38,491 nucleotides of DNA, taken from Aeromonadales bacterium (lineage in GTDB: Bacteria > Pseudomonadota > Gammaproteobacteria > Enterobacterales > Aeromonadaceae). Positions 7,030-15,716 of the stretch are shown piece by piece (the first letter of the stretch is position 1; the number at the start of each line of letters is the position of its first letter). The notes under the pieces were generated by a model. It was not told the origin of the DNA, ran no database searches, and saw nothing but the letters and a program-made list of their open reading frames with translations. Location of the stretch: contig JAAYRH010000071.1 in NCBI GenBank assembly GCA_012518835.1, forward strand, positions 1-38,491, written 5' to 3'. Made by a program: the position numbers and the translations under genes.

Positions 7030-10000
7030 TTGCCGAACTCAGACTGAACAGGGTGCTGCCTATTTTTTTTCTGCTTACCTAACACCAACATACACGGTGT
7101 TAAAAATAGCGTTAGTAAAGTGGCAAAGGTTAAACCACCGGCAATCGCACTCGAAAGCTGAGTCCACCATTGTGTAGACGGTGCTCCAATGCCGATGCTC
7201 GGCGCCAATAAATCCACATTCACACCCAACACCATCGGCATTAACCCCAGCACCGTAGTAATGGCGGTTAATAATACGGGCCTCAGTCGTAAACAGCCGG
7301 TTTCTAGCGCGGCTTCGGCCGGAGTCATGCCGTCGGCCAGCAGCTGATTGAAGGTGTCGATCAACACAATATTGTTATTTACCACAATACCGGCTAACGC
7401 AATAATGCCCATCCCTACCATAACAATCCCAAACGACTGGCCATTCAGTAGTAATCCTATTAACACTCCTGCGGTGGAAAAAATGATAGCCGACAGCACT
7501 AAAGCGGTTTGATATAAGCTGTTAAATTGGATCACCAAGATCAAGGTCATCAAGAAAATAGCCACCCCAAACGCCGTGGCCAGAAATTGCCCCGCCTCTC
7601 GCTGATCCGCATCTTCACCTGCGACCACTAAGCTCACTCCCTCTGGTAAAGAGTCTAGCTGCTTCGATAACGCCTTTAAGCGCTCATCTAGTCGCGCGTC
7701 TTCAGCAATATCCGCTTGGAGGGTAATGGTGCGTCGTCCATCGACTCTATGCAAGGTGCCCACCTTCGGCGCCGGCGTTAGCGTGACAAATTGACTAATG
7801 GGCACTTGGCCGCGCTCGGTATTTAACGTCAGTCGCGATAAGTGATCGATCGAGCGCACGCTTTCTGGCAAACGTACAATAATATCTACTTCATCGGTGA
7901 CTTCTTCTGGCCGATAAGTCGCCAGTTTAAGACCATTGGTCACCAGCTGCACCACATTACCCACACTGGTAACATCACCACCCAAGCGAGCCGCCGCTTC
8001 CCGATCTACGGTTAATCGCCATTCGACACCAGGCAAAGTGCGATCATCTTCTATATCGATAAAGCCGCCTAGCTCGTTCATGGTCTGGCGTAATAAGTCA
8101 GTGGCTTTCGCCACTTGCTTAGCATCTTGCCCCGACAACCTCAACTCCACCGGCTTACCGCTGCTAGGCCCCATTTCTTGCTGCCTAAACTCTAAGACAA
8201 TGCCCGGTATATCTTGGGTTAATGTCAATAAAGTATCCCTAATCGCCAAGGCGGGCCGGCGCTCATACCAATCCACAAATTGAAACTGCAGCACGCCAAT
8301 CACATCACTGCCCATTTGGCTGTCCGCCATGGCAAAGCTGCGGGCATATAGGGCTTTTACTTCACTTAAGTGCTGTAAGCGCGCTTCTACTTGTTGCAAA
8401 ATAGCGTCTTTTTCATACACCGATAAATCGCCCCGCGCCCGTACTTGCAGCTGGGCACTGTCGGGCTCGATGCTTGGAAAAAATTCTACCCCATGATTTA
8501 ACTTGGCATAACTGGCATATACCAACCCCACCAATAACACGGTCGTAAGCAAGCTTAATCCTGGGCGCTTTAATAACCAGGCTAATAGACTGCGATAATA
8601 CGCCAGTCCTGGCACTCTCACTGGCGCCTTAGTGGTGGTGCTGCGACTAAGACTCCCCATGGTGGGTAAAAAAATCAGCGCCATGGCTAACGACGCTAGC
8701 AAGCAAATAATCACCGTGGCCGGTAAGTACTTCATAAACTCACCTACTACGCCCGGCCAAAATAATAAGGGAATAAATACCACCAACGTCGTGGCCGTGG
8801 AGGCGATGACCGGCCAACTCATCCTATCTGCCGCATTGATCCAGGCTTCTTTCGGACGCTGTCCATCGTGCCTATTTCGATCCGCCAGCTCAGAAACCAC
8901 AATGGCACCATCGACTAGCATGCCCGCCACTAAAATGAGCGAGAACAATACGATGATGTTCATGGTAAAGCCAATGAGCCAAATAATAAGAATACCGGAT
9001 AAAAAAGCACCGGGTATGGTCAGCCCCACCATCACTGCCGAGCGCATGCCCATGGTGAGCAAAATTAAGACCAGCACCAGTACTACCGCGGTCAGTACAT
9101 TATTGAGCAAGTCTTCAAGCAAGGTATCGACTTGCTCTGACTGATCCATAATGTAGTTAATCTCTACCCCTGACGGCAGTTGTGCCTTTGCTATTTGCAG
9201 TATTGCTTTTACTTGCTCTATGGTGTCGATAATATTCGCACCGGCTCGCTTACTGACCTCTAGCACCACCCCAGGTTGACCATTAATTCGAGCAAAACCG
9301 CTGGGATCTTTAAAGGTGCGCCTAAGGCTTGCCACATCACCAAAGGTGACCACACTGTCGCCATCCACCTTAATAGGCAAACCCATTACATCCTCTAAAT
9401 TTTCAATAACCCCGGGTACTTTAATGGCCAGCCTTCCGGCACCAGTATCTAAACTCCCCGCTGCCACTAACCGATTATTGCGCGAGACCAAATTAAACAG
9501 CTCGTTATAATCAATACCGTAGCTGTCTAGCACTTGAGGATCAGCGACAATTTCTAAGACATCTTCCCGATCGCCCCCAATATCCACCTCGAGTACTTCG
9601 GCGATGCCTTCTATTTCTTCTTTAAGACGTCTGGCTATCATCACTAGCTCGCCTTCCGGTAGCGGGCCCGATAACGCCACCGACAGCACAGGAAATAAGC
9701 TCACGTTAATTTCATGTACTTCGGGCTCATCCACTTCGTCGGGCAATTTACTGCGCGCCGTATCTACCTTTTCTCGTACATCTTGTAGCGCCAATTTAGG
9801 GTCAAAGCCGGCATCAAACTCCAACATCACAGAGGCATGCCCTTCACTGGCAGTAGAGGTCATTTTTTTAACGCCCTCTAAGGTGCGTAATTCCTGCTCC
9901 ATCGGCCTAACTAATAAACGCTCTGCATCTTCGGGGCTAATGCCTTCTAGCGCCATAGAGACATACATCATCGGAATAGTGACATCGGGGTTGGCTTCTT

Positions 10001-10103
10001 TTGGAATCGCTTGATAAGCACCATATCCTCCCAGAAGTAAGAAGATAAAGGCCATTAGGGTAGCGCGACTGCGGCTCACCGCCGCCGTAATAATGCGTCT
10101 CAT
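7026..10103 (-). CDS. RND efflux pump, inner-membrane permease (AcrB-type, HAE family)
   Basis: This 1025-residue proton-driven exporter has the standard RND layout: one N-terminal segment, a large periplasmic porter/docking domain (about 35-330), segments 2-6 (about 333-480), a linker, segment 7, a second periplasmic domain (about 535-840), then segments 8-12. In segment 4 the AcrB Asp-Asp pair reads D398-G399 (GMLVDGAIVV). In segment 10 the AcrB lysine position reads Asn (AGIVVNNNIVL). Such sets occur in RND subgroups other than AcrB. It overlaps the adaptor gene by four bases (ATGA), so the two are translated together. No outer-membrane channel gene is nearby. Substrates cannot be read from the sequence. 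Confidence 0.9.
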   Translation of the reverse strand: MRRIITAAVSRSRATLMAFIFLLLGGYGAYQAIPKEANPDVTIPMMYVSMALEGISPEDAERLLVRPMEQELRTLEGVKKMTSTASEGHASVMLEFDAGFDPKLALQDVREKVDTARSKLPDEVDEPEVHEINVSLFPVLSVALSGPLPEGELVMIARRLKEEIEGIAEVLEVDIGGDREDVLEIVADPQVLDSYGIDYNELFNLVSRNNRLVAAGSLDTGAGRLAIKVPGVIENLEDVMGLPIKVDGDSVVTFGDVASLRRTFKDPSGFARINGQPGVVLEVSKRAGANIIDTIEQVKAILQIAKAQLPSGVEINYIMDQSEQVDTLLEDLLNNVLTAVVLVLVLILLTMGMRSAVMVGLTIPGAFLSGILIIWLIGFTMNIIVLFSLILVAGMLVDGAIVVSELADRNRHDGQRPKEAWINAADRMSWPVIASTATTLVVFIPLLFWPGVVGEFMKYLPATVIICLLASLAMALIFLPTMGSLSRSTTTKAPVRVPGLAYYRSLLAWLLKRPGLSLLTTVLLVGLVYASYAKLNHGVEFFPSIEPDSAQLQVRARGDLSVYEKDAILQQVEARLQHLSEVKALYARSFAMADSQMGSDVIGVLQFQFVDWYERRPALAIRDTLLTLTQDIPGIVLEFRQQEMGPSSGKPVELRLSGQDAKQVAKATDLLRQTMNELGGFIDIEDDRTLPGVEWRLTVDREAAARLGGDVTSVGNVVQLVTNGLKLATYRPEEVTDEVDIIVRLPESVRSIDHLSRLTLNTERGQVPISQFVTLTPAPKVGTLHRVDGRRTITLQADIAEDARLDERLKALSKQLDSLPEGVSLVVAGEDADQREAGQFLATAFGVAIFLMTLILVIQFNSLYQTALVLSAIIFSTAGVLIGLLLNGQSFGIVMVGMGIIALAGIVVNNNIVLIDTFNQLLADGMTPAEAALETGCLRLRPVLLTAITTVLGLMPMVLGVNVDLLAPSIGIGAPSTQWWTQLSSAIAGGLTFATLLTLFLTPCMLVLGKQKKNRQHPVQSEFGN

Positions 10104-11224
10104 GATGCAGGCTCCATCACTTTAACATTCACTTTCTCCCCTTGTGCTACAAAACCTGCGCCTCGAGTGACGAGCTGTACTTGCTCAGGTAAGCCATCTA
10201 CCCAAGCTTCATCGGGGGTGATGTTAAGCAAGTTAACCGGCTGTAATTGCATGCGCTGCGCTTCATCCACCACATACACACCTAATCGACCCTCTTTAGT
10301 TAACGCCAATAACGCCGGCGATAGACGGTAGGCTTGTTGCTCAGGCAAATGAATCTGCAAGCTGGCACTCCCCCCCGCAACCCGCCATTGCTGTGGATTG
10401 TCTAATCTCGCCTCAAGGGCAAAGCTGCGGGTTTGACGATCTGCTTCTTGGGCCACAAAATTGAGTTGCCCCTCCAGTTTTCGCCCATCTAATAACACCG
10501 CCGTTACGGGCAACCCCGGCGTTAAGCTACTGACTTGCTGCTGACCAATCAGGGCCGAAAGCTTGAGGTGAGAAACATCAACTAACGTCAGTAGTGTTTC
10601 ACCCGCTTGCACAAAATCGCCTTCTTCTACTGGGAGTTGGTCCACTTGCCCTGCAAAAGGGGCAGTAAGCTGAGTGTGCTCTAAAGCCAACTGTGCATCG
10701 GCTACCGCCGCCTTTGCATTAGCCGCGGCCGCAACTAATCCTAAATAATCGGTTTCTGAAATATGGCGCTCTCGACGCAAGCGTACCCCCGCATTAGCCT
10801 CTGCTTGGCGCAGAGCCAACTCGGCTTTAGCTTGCTCTAATCGCGCGGTGCGCCCTTCGTCACTTAAGGTGATTAATGGCTCTTGGGCGGCGACGGTTTG
10901 CCCTAGGGTCGGTCGGTGAGTGAGGGTGCCATTGACTTGCGCACGCAACGCCAGATGCCGAGCGGGTAACAGCTGGCCTTGCACTTGTACGGTTGGTTGA
11001 TAACGCTGAGCTTGGGCAGGCGTCACTTCGACATAATATGGTTCGTCCTTGCGTTGACTGTCGTGCTGCTCTTGCACTTCACTCAAGGTCGTCTCTTTAG
11101 GTGCTTGCTCCGCTGCTTGATAAAGCTGGCCGCGCCATAACCAAAACAACGCAATTAACAAGATCACGCCTAAAGCGATTAATTTTTTATGACGCGCAAG
11201 CCAAAGTGATGTTTTATTGACCAT
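10100..11224 (-). CDS. RND efflux periplasmic adaptor (membrane fusion protein)
   Basis: This 374-residue adaptor bridges the RND pump and an outer-membrane channel. A basic N-terminus (ARHKK) is followed by one membrane anchor (about 15-30, LIALGVILLIALFWLW). It has no lipobox Cys, so it is anchored rather than lipidated. The lipoyl half-motifs flank a short alpha-hairpin (about 130-185, Ala/Glu-rich coiled coil). Then come the beta-barrel segment TLLTLVDVSHLKLSALIG and the membrane-proximal domain. The hairpin is short for a protein that must contact a TolC-type channel, as in several non-AcrA adaptors. First gene of a two-gene operon; it shares a divergent spacer with the small membrane protein at 11448. 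Confidence 0.88.
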   Translation of the reverse strand: MVNKTSLWLARHKKLIALGVILLIALFWLWRGQLYQAAEQAPKETTLSEVQEQHDSQRKDEPYYVEVTPAQAQRYQPTVQVQGQLLPARHLALRAQVNGTLTHRPTLGQTVAAQEPLITLSDEGRTARLEQAKAELALRQAEANAGVRLRRERHISETDYLGLVAAAANAKAAVADAQLALEHTQLTAPFAGQVDQLPVEEGDFVQAGETLLTLVDVSHLKLSALIGQQQVSSLTPGLPVTAVLLDGRKLEGQLNFVAQEADRQTRSFALEARLDNPQQWRVAGGSASLQIHLPEQQAYRLSPALLALTKEGRLGVYVVDEAQRMQLQPVNLLNITPDEAWVDGLPEQVQLVTRGAGFVAQGEKVNVKVMEPAS

Positions 11225-11389
11225 AGTGAAGGGTTCCGTTTCAGTACTATTGAATGGAGCATAGCAAGTTAACTGAGCGCAAAACAGGTAAGCCTCCGTC
11301 TGCTAGTGCCAAAGGAGAGTGTGTGTTTTTTACCTTAAGTGAAGAGCAGCCCAGTACCATAGAAAACTGATTAATGGACCTAAAAATTA

Positions 11390-11418
11390 TTGACTCATTA
11401 GTCAAGCAGGAATAATAT
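11390..11418 (+). promoter_or_regulatory. Strong sigma-70 promoter with an operator-like dyad over the -35
   Basis: The -35 TTGACT (11390-11395) is separated by exactly 17 bases from -10 TAATAT (11413-11418). The -35 is the left arm of a perfect dyad TTGACT-CATT-AGTCAA (11390-11405), whose right arm also reads TTGACT on the other strand. The dyad is positioned to repress the downstream small gene and perhaps the divergent efflux operon. Confidence 0.7.
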
Positions 11419-11447
11419 AGCTTTAATTGGTATATGGAGTGCACATT

Positions 11448-11669
11448 ATGAGTCATCAATCTTTATTACGTTACGCTAACATCGCCATGGTCGTTTTTCT
11501 GCTGTTATCGGTCGGTGCTTTAAGTATTGCCTACTTACAAGAAAGTGCGGTTTCCTTACAAACCACGGTATTTATGCATATTACACTAGTGATCAGTGCT
11601 GCCTTATTTAAGTTAGCTTATGTCGTACGCTTAATCGCTCAAGATAAACTAGGTCAACAGCTCGTATAA
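11448..11669 (+). CDS. Small two-span membrane protein of unknown function
   Basis: This 73-residue protein begins MSHQSLLRYANIAMVV and has two hydrophobic segments (about 12-32 and 44-64) with charged ends (RLIAQDKLGQQLV at the C-terminus). I do not recognise a named family. The ATG at 11448 has GGAG nine bases upstream and lies about 30 bases from the -10 of a very good promoter. An in-frame upstream ATG at 11427 would add seven residues and run through the ribosome site. It is divergent from the RND operon and followed by a strong bidirectional terminator. An accessory role for the pump is possible but unsupported beyond position. Confidence 0.75.
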   Translation: MSHQSLLRYANIAMVVFLLLSVGALSIAYLQESAVSLQTTVFMHITLVISAALFKLAYVVRLIAQDKLGQQLV

Positions 11670-11742
11670 AGCGCCCATAACCTACTGAGCGCATGCTGTT
11701 GCTGTTGAACTTCCTGAGTTTAATCACCCTCATTTCACTATT

Positions 11743-11781
11743 AAAAAAGCCCCGTTAGCTAAACGCTACCGGGGCTTTTTT
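11743..11781. terminator. Bidirectional intrinsic terminator
   Basis: AAAAAAGCCCCG and CGGGGCTTTTTT face each other across a 15-base loop. It serves the small membrane protein gene on the plus strand and purK on the minus strand. Confidence 0.85.
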
Positions 11782-11796
11782 ATCTGATGAAGCAAT

Positions 11797-12864
11797 TTAG
11801 TGTAGCTGACTACGTAGCCAGTCAAGTACTTCACCATAGTTAACAGGTAACAAGCGCTGTAATTGATCAAGGGCCGCTTTGGTAACGGCGCTATCGGGCA
11901 AACAAAAGTTAATATGCCCTACTTTTCGCGCCGGCCGCACTTCTTTACCATACCAATAGACTTCTGCGCCGGGCACGGTCAACCAGTCGTGGTTAAGATC
12001 GACGCCGATTAAGTTCACCATCACACTAGTACTTTTAACGGTGGGCGCCACCAGCGGTAACTTAGCTACCGCGCGCAAGTGCGCTTCAAACTGGCTAATA
12101 TTGGCACCGGCTTGGGTCCAATGACCACTATTATGCACTCGTGGTGCCAGCTCATTAATCAATAAGTGGTCGCCAATTCTAAAGCACTCCATGGCCATCA
12201 CACCCACATAATCTAAGTGGTTCATGATCTTGGCCAACATCTGCTCTGCTTCATCTTGTAAATGACTCAGGCGAGCTAGGGGCGCTACCGAGCCCATTAA
12301 AATGCCATCTACATGCAAGTTGAGGGTCAAAGGGTAAAAAAAGCAGTGGCCGTCTGCGGTACGCATACCGACCACTGACATTTCTTCATCAAAGTCGATG
12401 GCTTGCTCAGCAATCGCTTCTTGATGCCAACCCAATGGTACTGCATCTTGACCCGGCTCACGCAACCAGTGCTGACCACGACCATCATAACCACCGGTGC
12501 GACGCTTCAGTAATACTCGCTCACCCAAGGCTTCATGAAGTGCTAGCGCATCGGTATCATTTTCTACCAAACGCCATGGCGCAGTGGCCAGCGACAAGTC
12601 TTCTAACAATGATTTTTGCGTATAGCGATCGGCGAGCAAAGGAAAAGTCTGCAGGTTAACAAATGCCGGATGACTCGCCAGCTGGCGGGTGGCCGCTGTG
12701 TCGGGCCATTGCTCGCGCTCGGCCGTAACCTGCTCGTGAGGCTGTAGCGGTAAGATTTCTTCCGACTCAATATCTACCGGCTCAATATCTAAATTGAGCG
12801 GCATGCCTGCATGTTTTAGCATTTGTCCTAGCTGACCCGCCCCTAATACCCAAATACGGCTCAT
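11797..12864 (-). CDS. purK: N5-carboxyaminoimidazole ribonucleotide synthase (PurK)
   Basis: This 355-residue ATP-grasp enzyme makes N5-CAIR from AIR, bicarbonate and ATP in purine synthesis. The N-terminal motif [12 protein letters not shown] (4-15), the ATP-grasp loop [12 protein letters not shown] (about 119-130) and [16 protein letters not shown] are diagnostic and align along the full length with E. coli PurK (355 residues). Its ATG overlaps the end of purE by four bases, giving a translationally coupled purEK operon. A terminator follows it. Confidence 0.96.
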   Translation of the reverse strand: MSRIWVLGAGQLGQMLKHAGMPLNLDIEPVDIESEEILPLQPHEQVTAEREQWPDTAATRQLASHPAFVNLQTFPLLADRYTQKSLLEDLSLATAPWRLVENDTDALALHEALGERVLLKRRTGGYDGRGQHWLREPGQDAVPLGWHQEAIAEQAIDFDEEMSVVGMRTADGHCFFYPLTLNLHVDGILMGSVAPLARLSHLQDEAEQMLAKIMNHLDYVGVMAMECFRIGDHLLINELAPRVHNSGHWTQAGANISQFEAHLRAVAKLPLVAPTVKSTSVMVNLIGVDLNHDWLTVPGAEVYWYGKEVRPARKVGHINFCLPDSAVTKAALDQLQRLLPVNYGEVLDWLRSQLH

Positions 12865-13355
12865 ACTTCCTCCCGAGGGTCCGGATTGGCAAGTACCGTA
12901 TCCGTTTGTTGTTGGCGAAACGCATCTAAGCGCTGGGCTAATTCGGCATCGCTATTAGCCAAGATCTGACAAGCTAACAGCCCTGCATTAAATGCGCCCG
13001 CCTCGCCAATAGCCATAGTACCTACCGCGACCCCTTTGGGCATTTGGGCGATGGATAATAAGCTGTCCATGCCATTTAACGCTCGACTTTGTACGGGCAC
13101 ACCCAGTACCGGCAAGCGCGTTTTAGATGCCACCATACCTGGCAAGTGCGCCGCTCCGCCAGCGCCAGCAATAATCACTTCATAACCCTTGGCTACGGCC
13201 GTGTGACTAAACTCCATTAATCGATCGGGAGTGCGGTGCGCCGACACCACCTCTACTTGATAGGGTACCTGCAGTTTATCCATGATCTCTGCAGCCCCTT
13301 GCATGGTGGGCCAATCACTCTTTGAACCCATGATGACGGCAACTTTTGCTTGCAT
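12861..13355 (-). CDS. purE: N5-carboxyaminoimidazole ribonucleotide mutase (PurE)
   Basis: This 164-residue class I PurE converts the PurK product N5-CAIR to CAIR. The family motifs are present: [11 protein letters not shown] (8-18), SAHRTPDR (38-45, His40 catalytic), [11 protein letters not shown] and [15 protein letters not shown]. It is close to E. coli PurE (169 residues). It heads the purEK pair. Upstream on the minus strand a TATAAT lies at 13425-13430 without a good -35, and I could not find a convincing PurR operator. Confidence 0.96.
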   Translation of the reverse strand: MQAKVAVIMGSKSDWPTMQGAAEIMDKLQVPYQVEVVSAHRTPDRLMEFSHTAVAKGYEVIIAGAGGAAHLPGMVASKTRLPVLGVPVQSRALNGMDSLLSIAQMPKGVAVGTMAIGEAGAFNAGLLACQILANSDAELAQRLDAFRQQQTDTVLANPDPREEV

Positions 13356-13817
13356 GACTACTCCTGTTCGACGCTGGAATGAACCAGTCTTGGTAATGGC
13401 ATCGTGATGATTTGGGGAGCGCGGATTATAGCGAAAGCAGAGTGCAGCGGCTAGCCTACCAGCGACTAAAACCGGCGGGTATAGACATTCTCATCCCCTA
13501 GCGTTAAGCTATTTAAGCTTTGTACACTAAACATAATTTACACAGGGGGTGTTAATTTCATGAAAGGAGCCCTAGAAGCTTTACCTTAAGTCTCGGCCTT
13601 CAGCGTCGCAGATCGTCCACCTGGCTATCGCCAACGTCTCTTATACCACTAAGTTAAATTCTATTAACTTACCGCTAGTTCGGCGTTCGTTGTCGTTAGT
13701 CATGTCGTCTAGTTAGGTATTTATTTTTTGACACCCATTTGCGGTGTCTTGTTATTGAGTGTGCTTAATTCTGCTTTGACAAGCGGCTTACGGCTTATTG
13801 AAGTTAGGGAGATTATT
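13356..13817. other. Long divergent spacer between purE and the sodium:solute symporter gene
   Basis: This spacer of 462 bases has no supported gene. It contains a TATAAT facing purE at 13425-13430. A nine-codon open frame (13560-13589, MKGALEALP) is preceded by a G-rich stretch, but its spacing is poor. Two TTGACA sequences (13728 and 13776) lack matching -10 elements. The longer in-frame extension of the symporter from TTG 13728 is less likely than the start at 13818. Confidence 0.55.
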
Positions 13818-15497
13818 TTGGAACTTTATCAGTTTTCCAGCATGACAGTGTTACTGCTGCTGGCCGCCTTCTATGGCGGAACCTACTTTTTAACCACCTT
13901 TATTAAGAAAGACCAAGAAGATGCCGATGCCTTTATGGTATCAAACCAGCGCATTGGCTACGGCATGGGCGCGGCTAGTATGACTGCCACCTGGATTTGG
14001 GCGGCGTCATTCTATGCCGCTGCCACCTCAGGCTATACCTATGGGGTATCAGGACCGCTACATTATGGTCTTTGGGGTGCCTTGATGATTTTATTCATCT
14101 ACCCCTTCGGTCGCCGCTTTCGCAAACTAGCGCCACAGGCCCATACCTTAGGGGAAGTCATCCACGCCCGCCACGGCTCTTCTAGTCAGCTTATTTTAGC
14201 GCTATCTAATTTACTGGGCAGTATTATTAGTTTGATGGTGAACTTTACTGCCGCCGGTGCTTTGGTGTCGGTGCTTTCGCCCTTATCGTTTCAAACTGGA
14301 GTGATTATCGCTGGGGTCGGCGTACTGAGTTATACCTTATGGTCAGGTTTTAGAGCCTCGGTGCTTACTGACTTCGCTCAGTTAATCGCCCTCATGGCAA
14401 TCGCTATCGTGATCATTCCCGCTGTGTTATTTGCGATGGGTGGTCCAAGCGTGATGCTTGATGGCTTTAGTAACCTCACCGCTCAGCAAACCGACTTTTT
14501 CTCTTCTGATGCCATTTTGTATCAGGGGGCGCCCTATTTTGTGGCGGTGTTGGCCTATGCGATTGGTAACCAAACCATTTCTCAACGCCTGTTTGCCGTG
14601 AACGAAGACCACATTAAGCCTACCTTTATTACCGCTACCCTCGGTTACGGTGCCATTGTGGTAGGTTTGGGTATGATTGGTTTAATGGCGCTCACGCTAG
14701 GGGTAGAACCTTTAAATGGCGACATGAACAACTTGATCCCACAAATGGTCTCTAGCTACTTACCGCCCATCTTTATCGGTTTGTTTTTTATACTGGTGAT
14801 TGGCTCTTTGTCCTCCACTGCTGACTCTGATTTAGCGGCCTTGTCTGCGATTGTGATGGCAGATGTCTACGGTAAAAACATTGCCAAAGGAAAAGTAAAT
14901 CCTCAGCGTATGTTACTGATCGGTCGTTTAACCATGGTAACGGCTACTATGATCGGTATTGTGCTAGCAAGTTTCTCATTTGATATTTTAGTCGCACTGG
15001 TGTTTGTTGGCGCATTATGGGGAGCGATTGTATTCCCGGTAATTGCCAGCTGTTACTGGAACCGCGTTACTAATAAAGCCTTTACTAGCGCTGTTCTTTC
15101 CGGTTTAGCCCTATTTTGTGTCGCTCGCTTTGAATTACTACCGATGACCGGTGCTATCGCAGTACTATTTGAACTGTTAGCCAGTGTGGGCGGCGGTGTG
15201 GTGATTGGCTTAATGGCCTTTGGCTTTTTAGGTAAACGCCTAGGTTTTGCCGCCGGTATCTTAGCGGGCTTAGCATTAATGTACTTTGCAGTCGGCTTTT
15301 TAAGAGAATACACAGTATTACTGTCTTCCTTAGTCGCCTATGGGGTAAGTACCGTGGTGTGTGTCGCGTTAAGTTTAGCGAGCCGTGAGCACTTTGACTT
15401 TGATCTTATTGCAAAGCGCGTGGGTCACTATGATGATCGCGCCGATATAGAAGAAGCCAAGCTAAGCAATGCTCATTTAGCGAGGGAGTCATTATGA
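13818..15497 (+). CDS. Sodium:solute symporter (SSS family)
   Basis: This 559-residue inner-membrane Na+-coupled importer has about 13 membrane segments. Family features include MTATWIWAASFYAAATSGYTYG early (segments 1-2), and GSLSSTADSDLAALS, whose Ser-Ser-Thr pattern is the usual Na2-site helix. The hydrophilic C-terminus is HFDFDLIAKRVGHYDD. I chose TTG at 13818 because AGGGAG lies six bases upstream and it places the first membrane span near the N-terminus, as is usual. An upstream frame from 13728 would add 30 residues. It overlaps the next gene by four bases. The substrate (for example urea, amino acid or carboxylate) cannot be told. Confidence 0.85.
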   Translation: MELYQFSSMTVLLLLAAFYGGTYFLTTFIKKDQEDADAFMVSNQRIGYGMGAASMTATWIWAASFYAAATSGYTYGVSGPLHYGLWGALMILFIYPFGRRFRKLAPQAHTLGEVIHARHGSSSQLILALSNLLGSIISLMVNFTAAGALVSVLSPLSFQTGVIIAGVGVLSYTLWSGFRASVLTDFAQLIALMAIAIVIIPAVLFAMGGPSVMLDGFSNLTAQQTDFFSSDAILYQGAPYFVAVLAYAIGNQTISQRLFAVNEDHIKPTFITATLGYGAIVVGLGMIGLMALTLGVEPLNGDMNNLIPQMVSSYLPPIFIGLFFILVIGSLSSTADSDLAALSAIVMADVYGKNIAKGKVNPQRMLLIGRLTMVTATMIGIVLASFSFDILVALVFVGALWGAIVFPVIASCYWNRVTNKAFTSAVLSGLALFCVARFELLPMTGAIAVLFELLASVGGGVVIGLMAFGFLGKRLGFAAGILAGLALMYFAVGFLREYTVLLSSLVAYGVSTVVCVALSLASREHFDFDLIAKRVGHYDDRADIEEAKLSNAHLARESL

Positions 15498-15625
15498 GTT
15501 TTTTAGTATTAAGTACGTATATTTTAGTGTGGCCCGCGCTCACCTTGTGGGTGTTGGTAGTATTATGTCGCGCGGTACTTAAAGATTACCGCTCAGCGAA
15601 AAAGAATCATGAAGATATGGTGTAA
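15494..15625 (+). CDS. 43-residue putative small subunit of the SSS transporter
   Basis: The ATG lies within the symporter stop (ATGA), so the two are translationally coupled. The protein MSFLVLSTYILVWPALTL... has one membrane span (about 4-25), then a basic tail (RAVLKDYRSAKKNHED). Proteins of about 40 residues with a Trp-Pro in the span and a basic tail occur directly after some SSS transporters and are annotated as putative transporter small subunits; this fits. The role in transport is not established. A strong terminator follows within 25 bases, so the pair is a complete transcription unit. Confidence 0.75.
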   Translation: MSFLVLSTYILVWPALTLWVLVVLCRAVLKDYRSAKKNHEDMV

Positions 15626-15645
15626 GTAATTACAGTTAAACTAAC

Positions 15646-15671
15646 AAAAGCGGACCTAGGTCCGCTTTTTT
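15646..15671. terminator. Bidirectional intrinsic terminator after the symporter pair
   Basis: AAAAGCGGACC-TA-GGTCCGCTTTT is a perfect 24-base palindrome followed by further T residues. It ends the symporter operon and can also serve the convergent NRDE gene. Confidence 0.88.
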
Positions 15672-15716
15672 ACTTTTTATGGCTGTTCTTGCAGTCTAAC
15701 TAGATTAAAGAACACC

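Noticed and set aside
8632..9144. 170-codon plus-strand frame inside the RND pump gene
   Set aside because: It is antisense to a well-conserved region of the pump and its composition (Ser/Thr/Met-rich) is that of a shadow frame.
13356..13440. PurR operator before purE
   Set aside because: The best segment matched the PurR consensus at too few positions to claim.
13728..13781. Two TTGACA motifs as symporter promoters
   Set aside because: Neither has a credible -10 at 16-18 bases.
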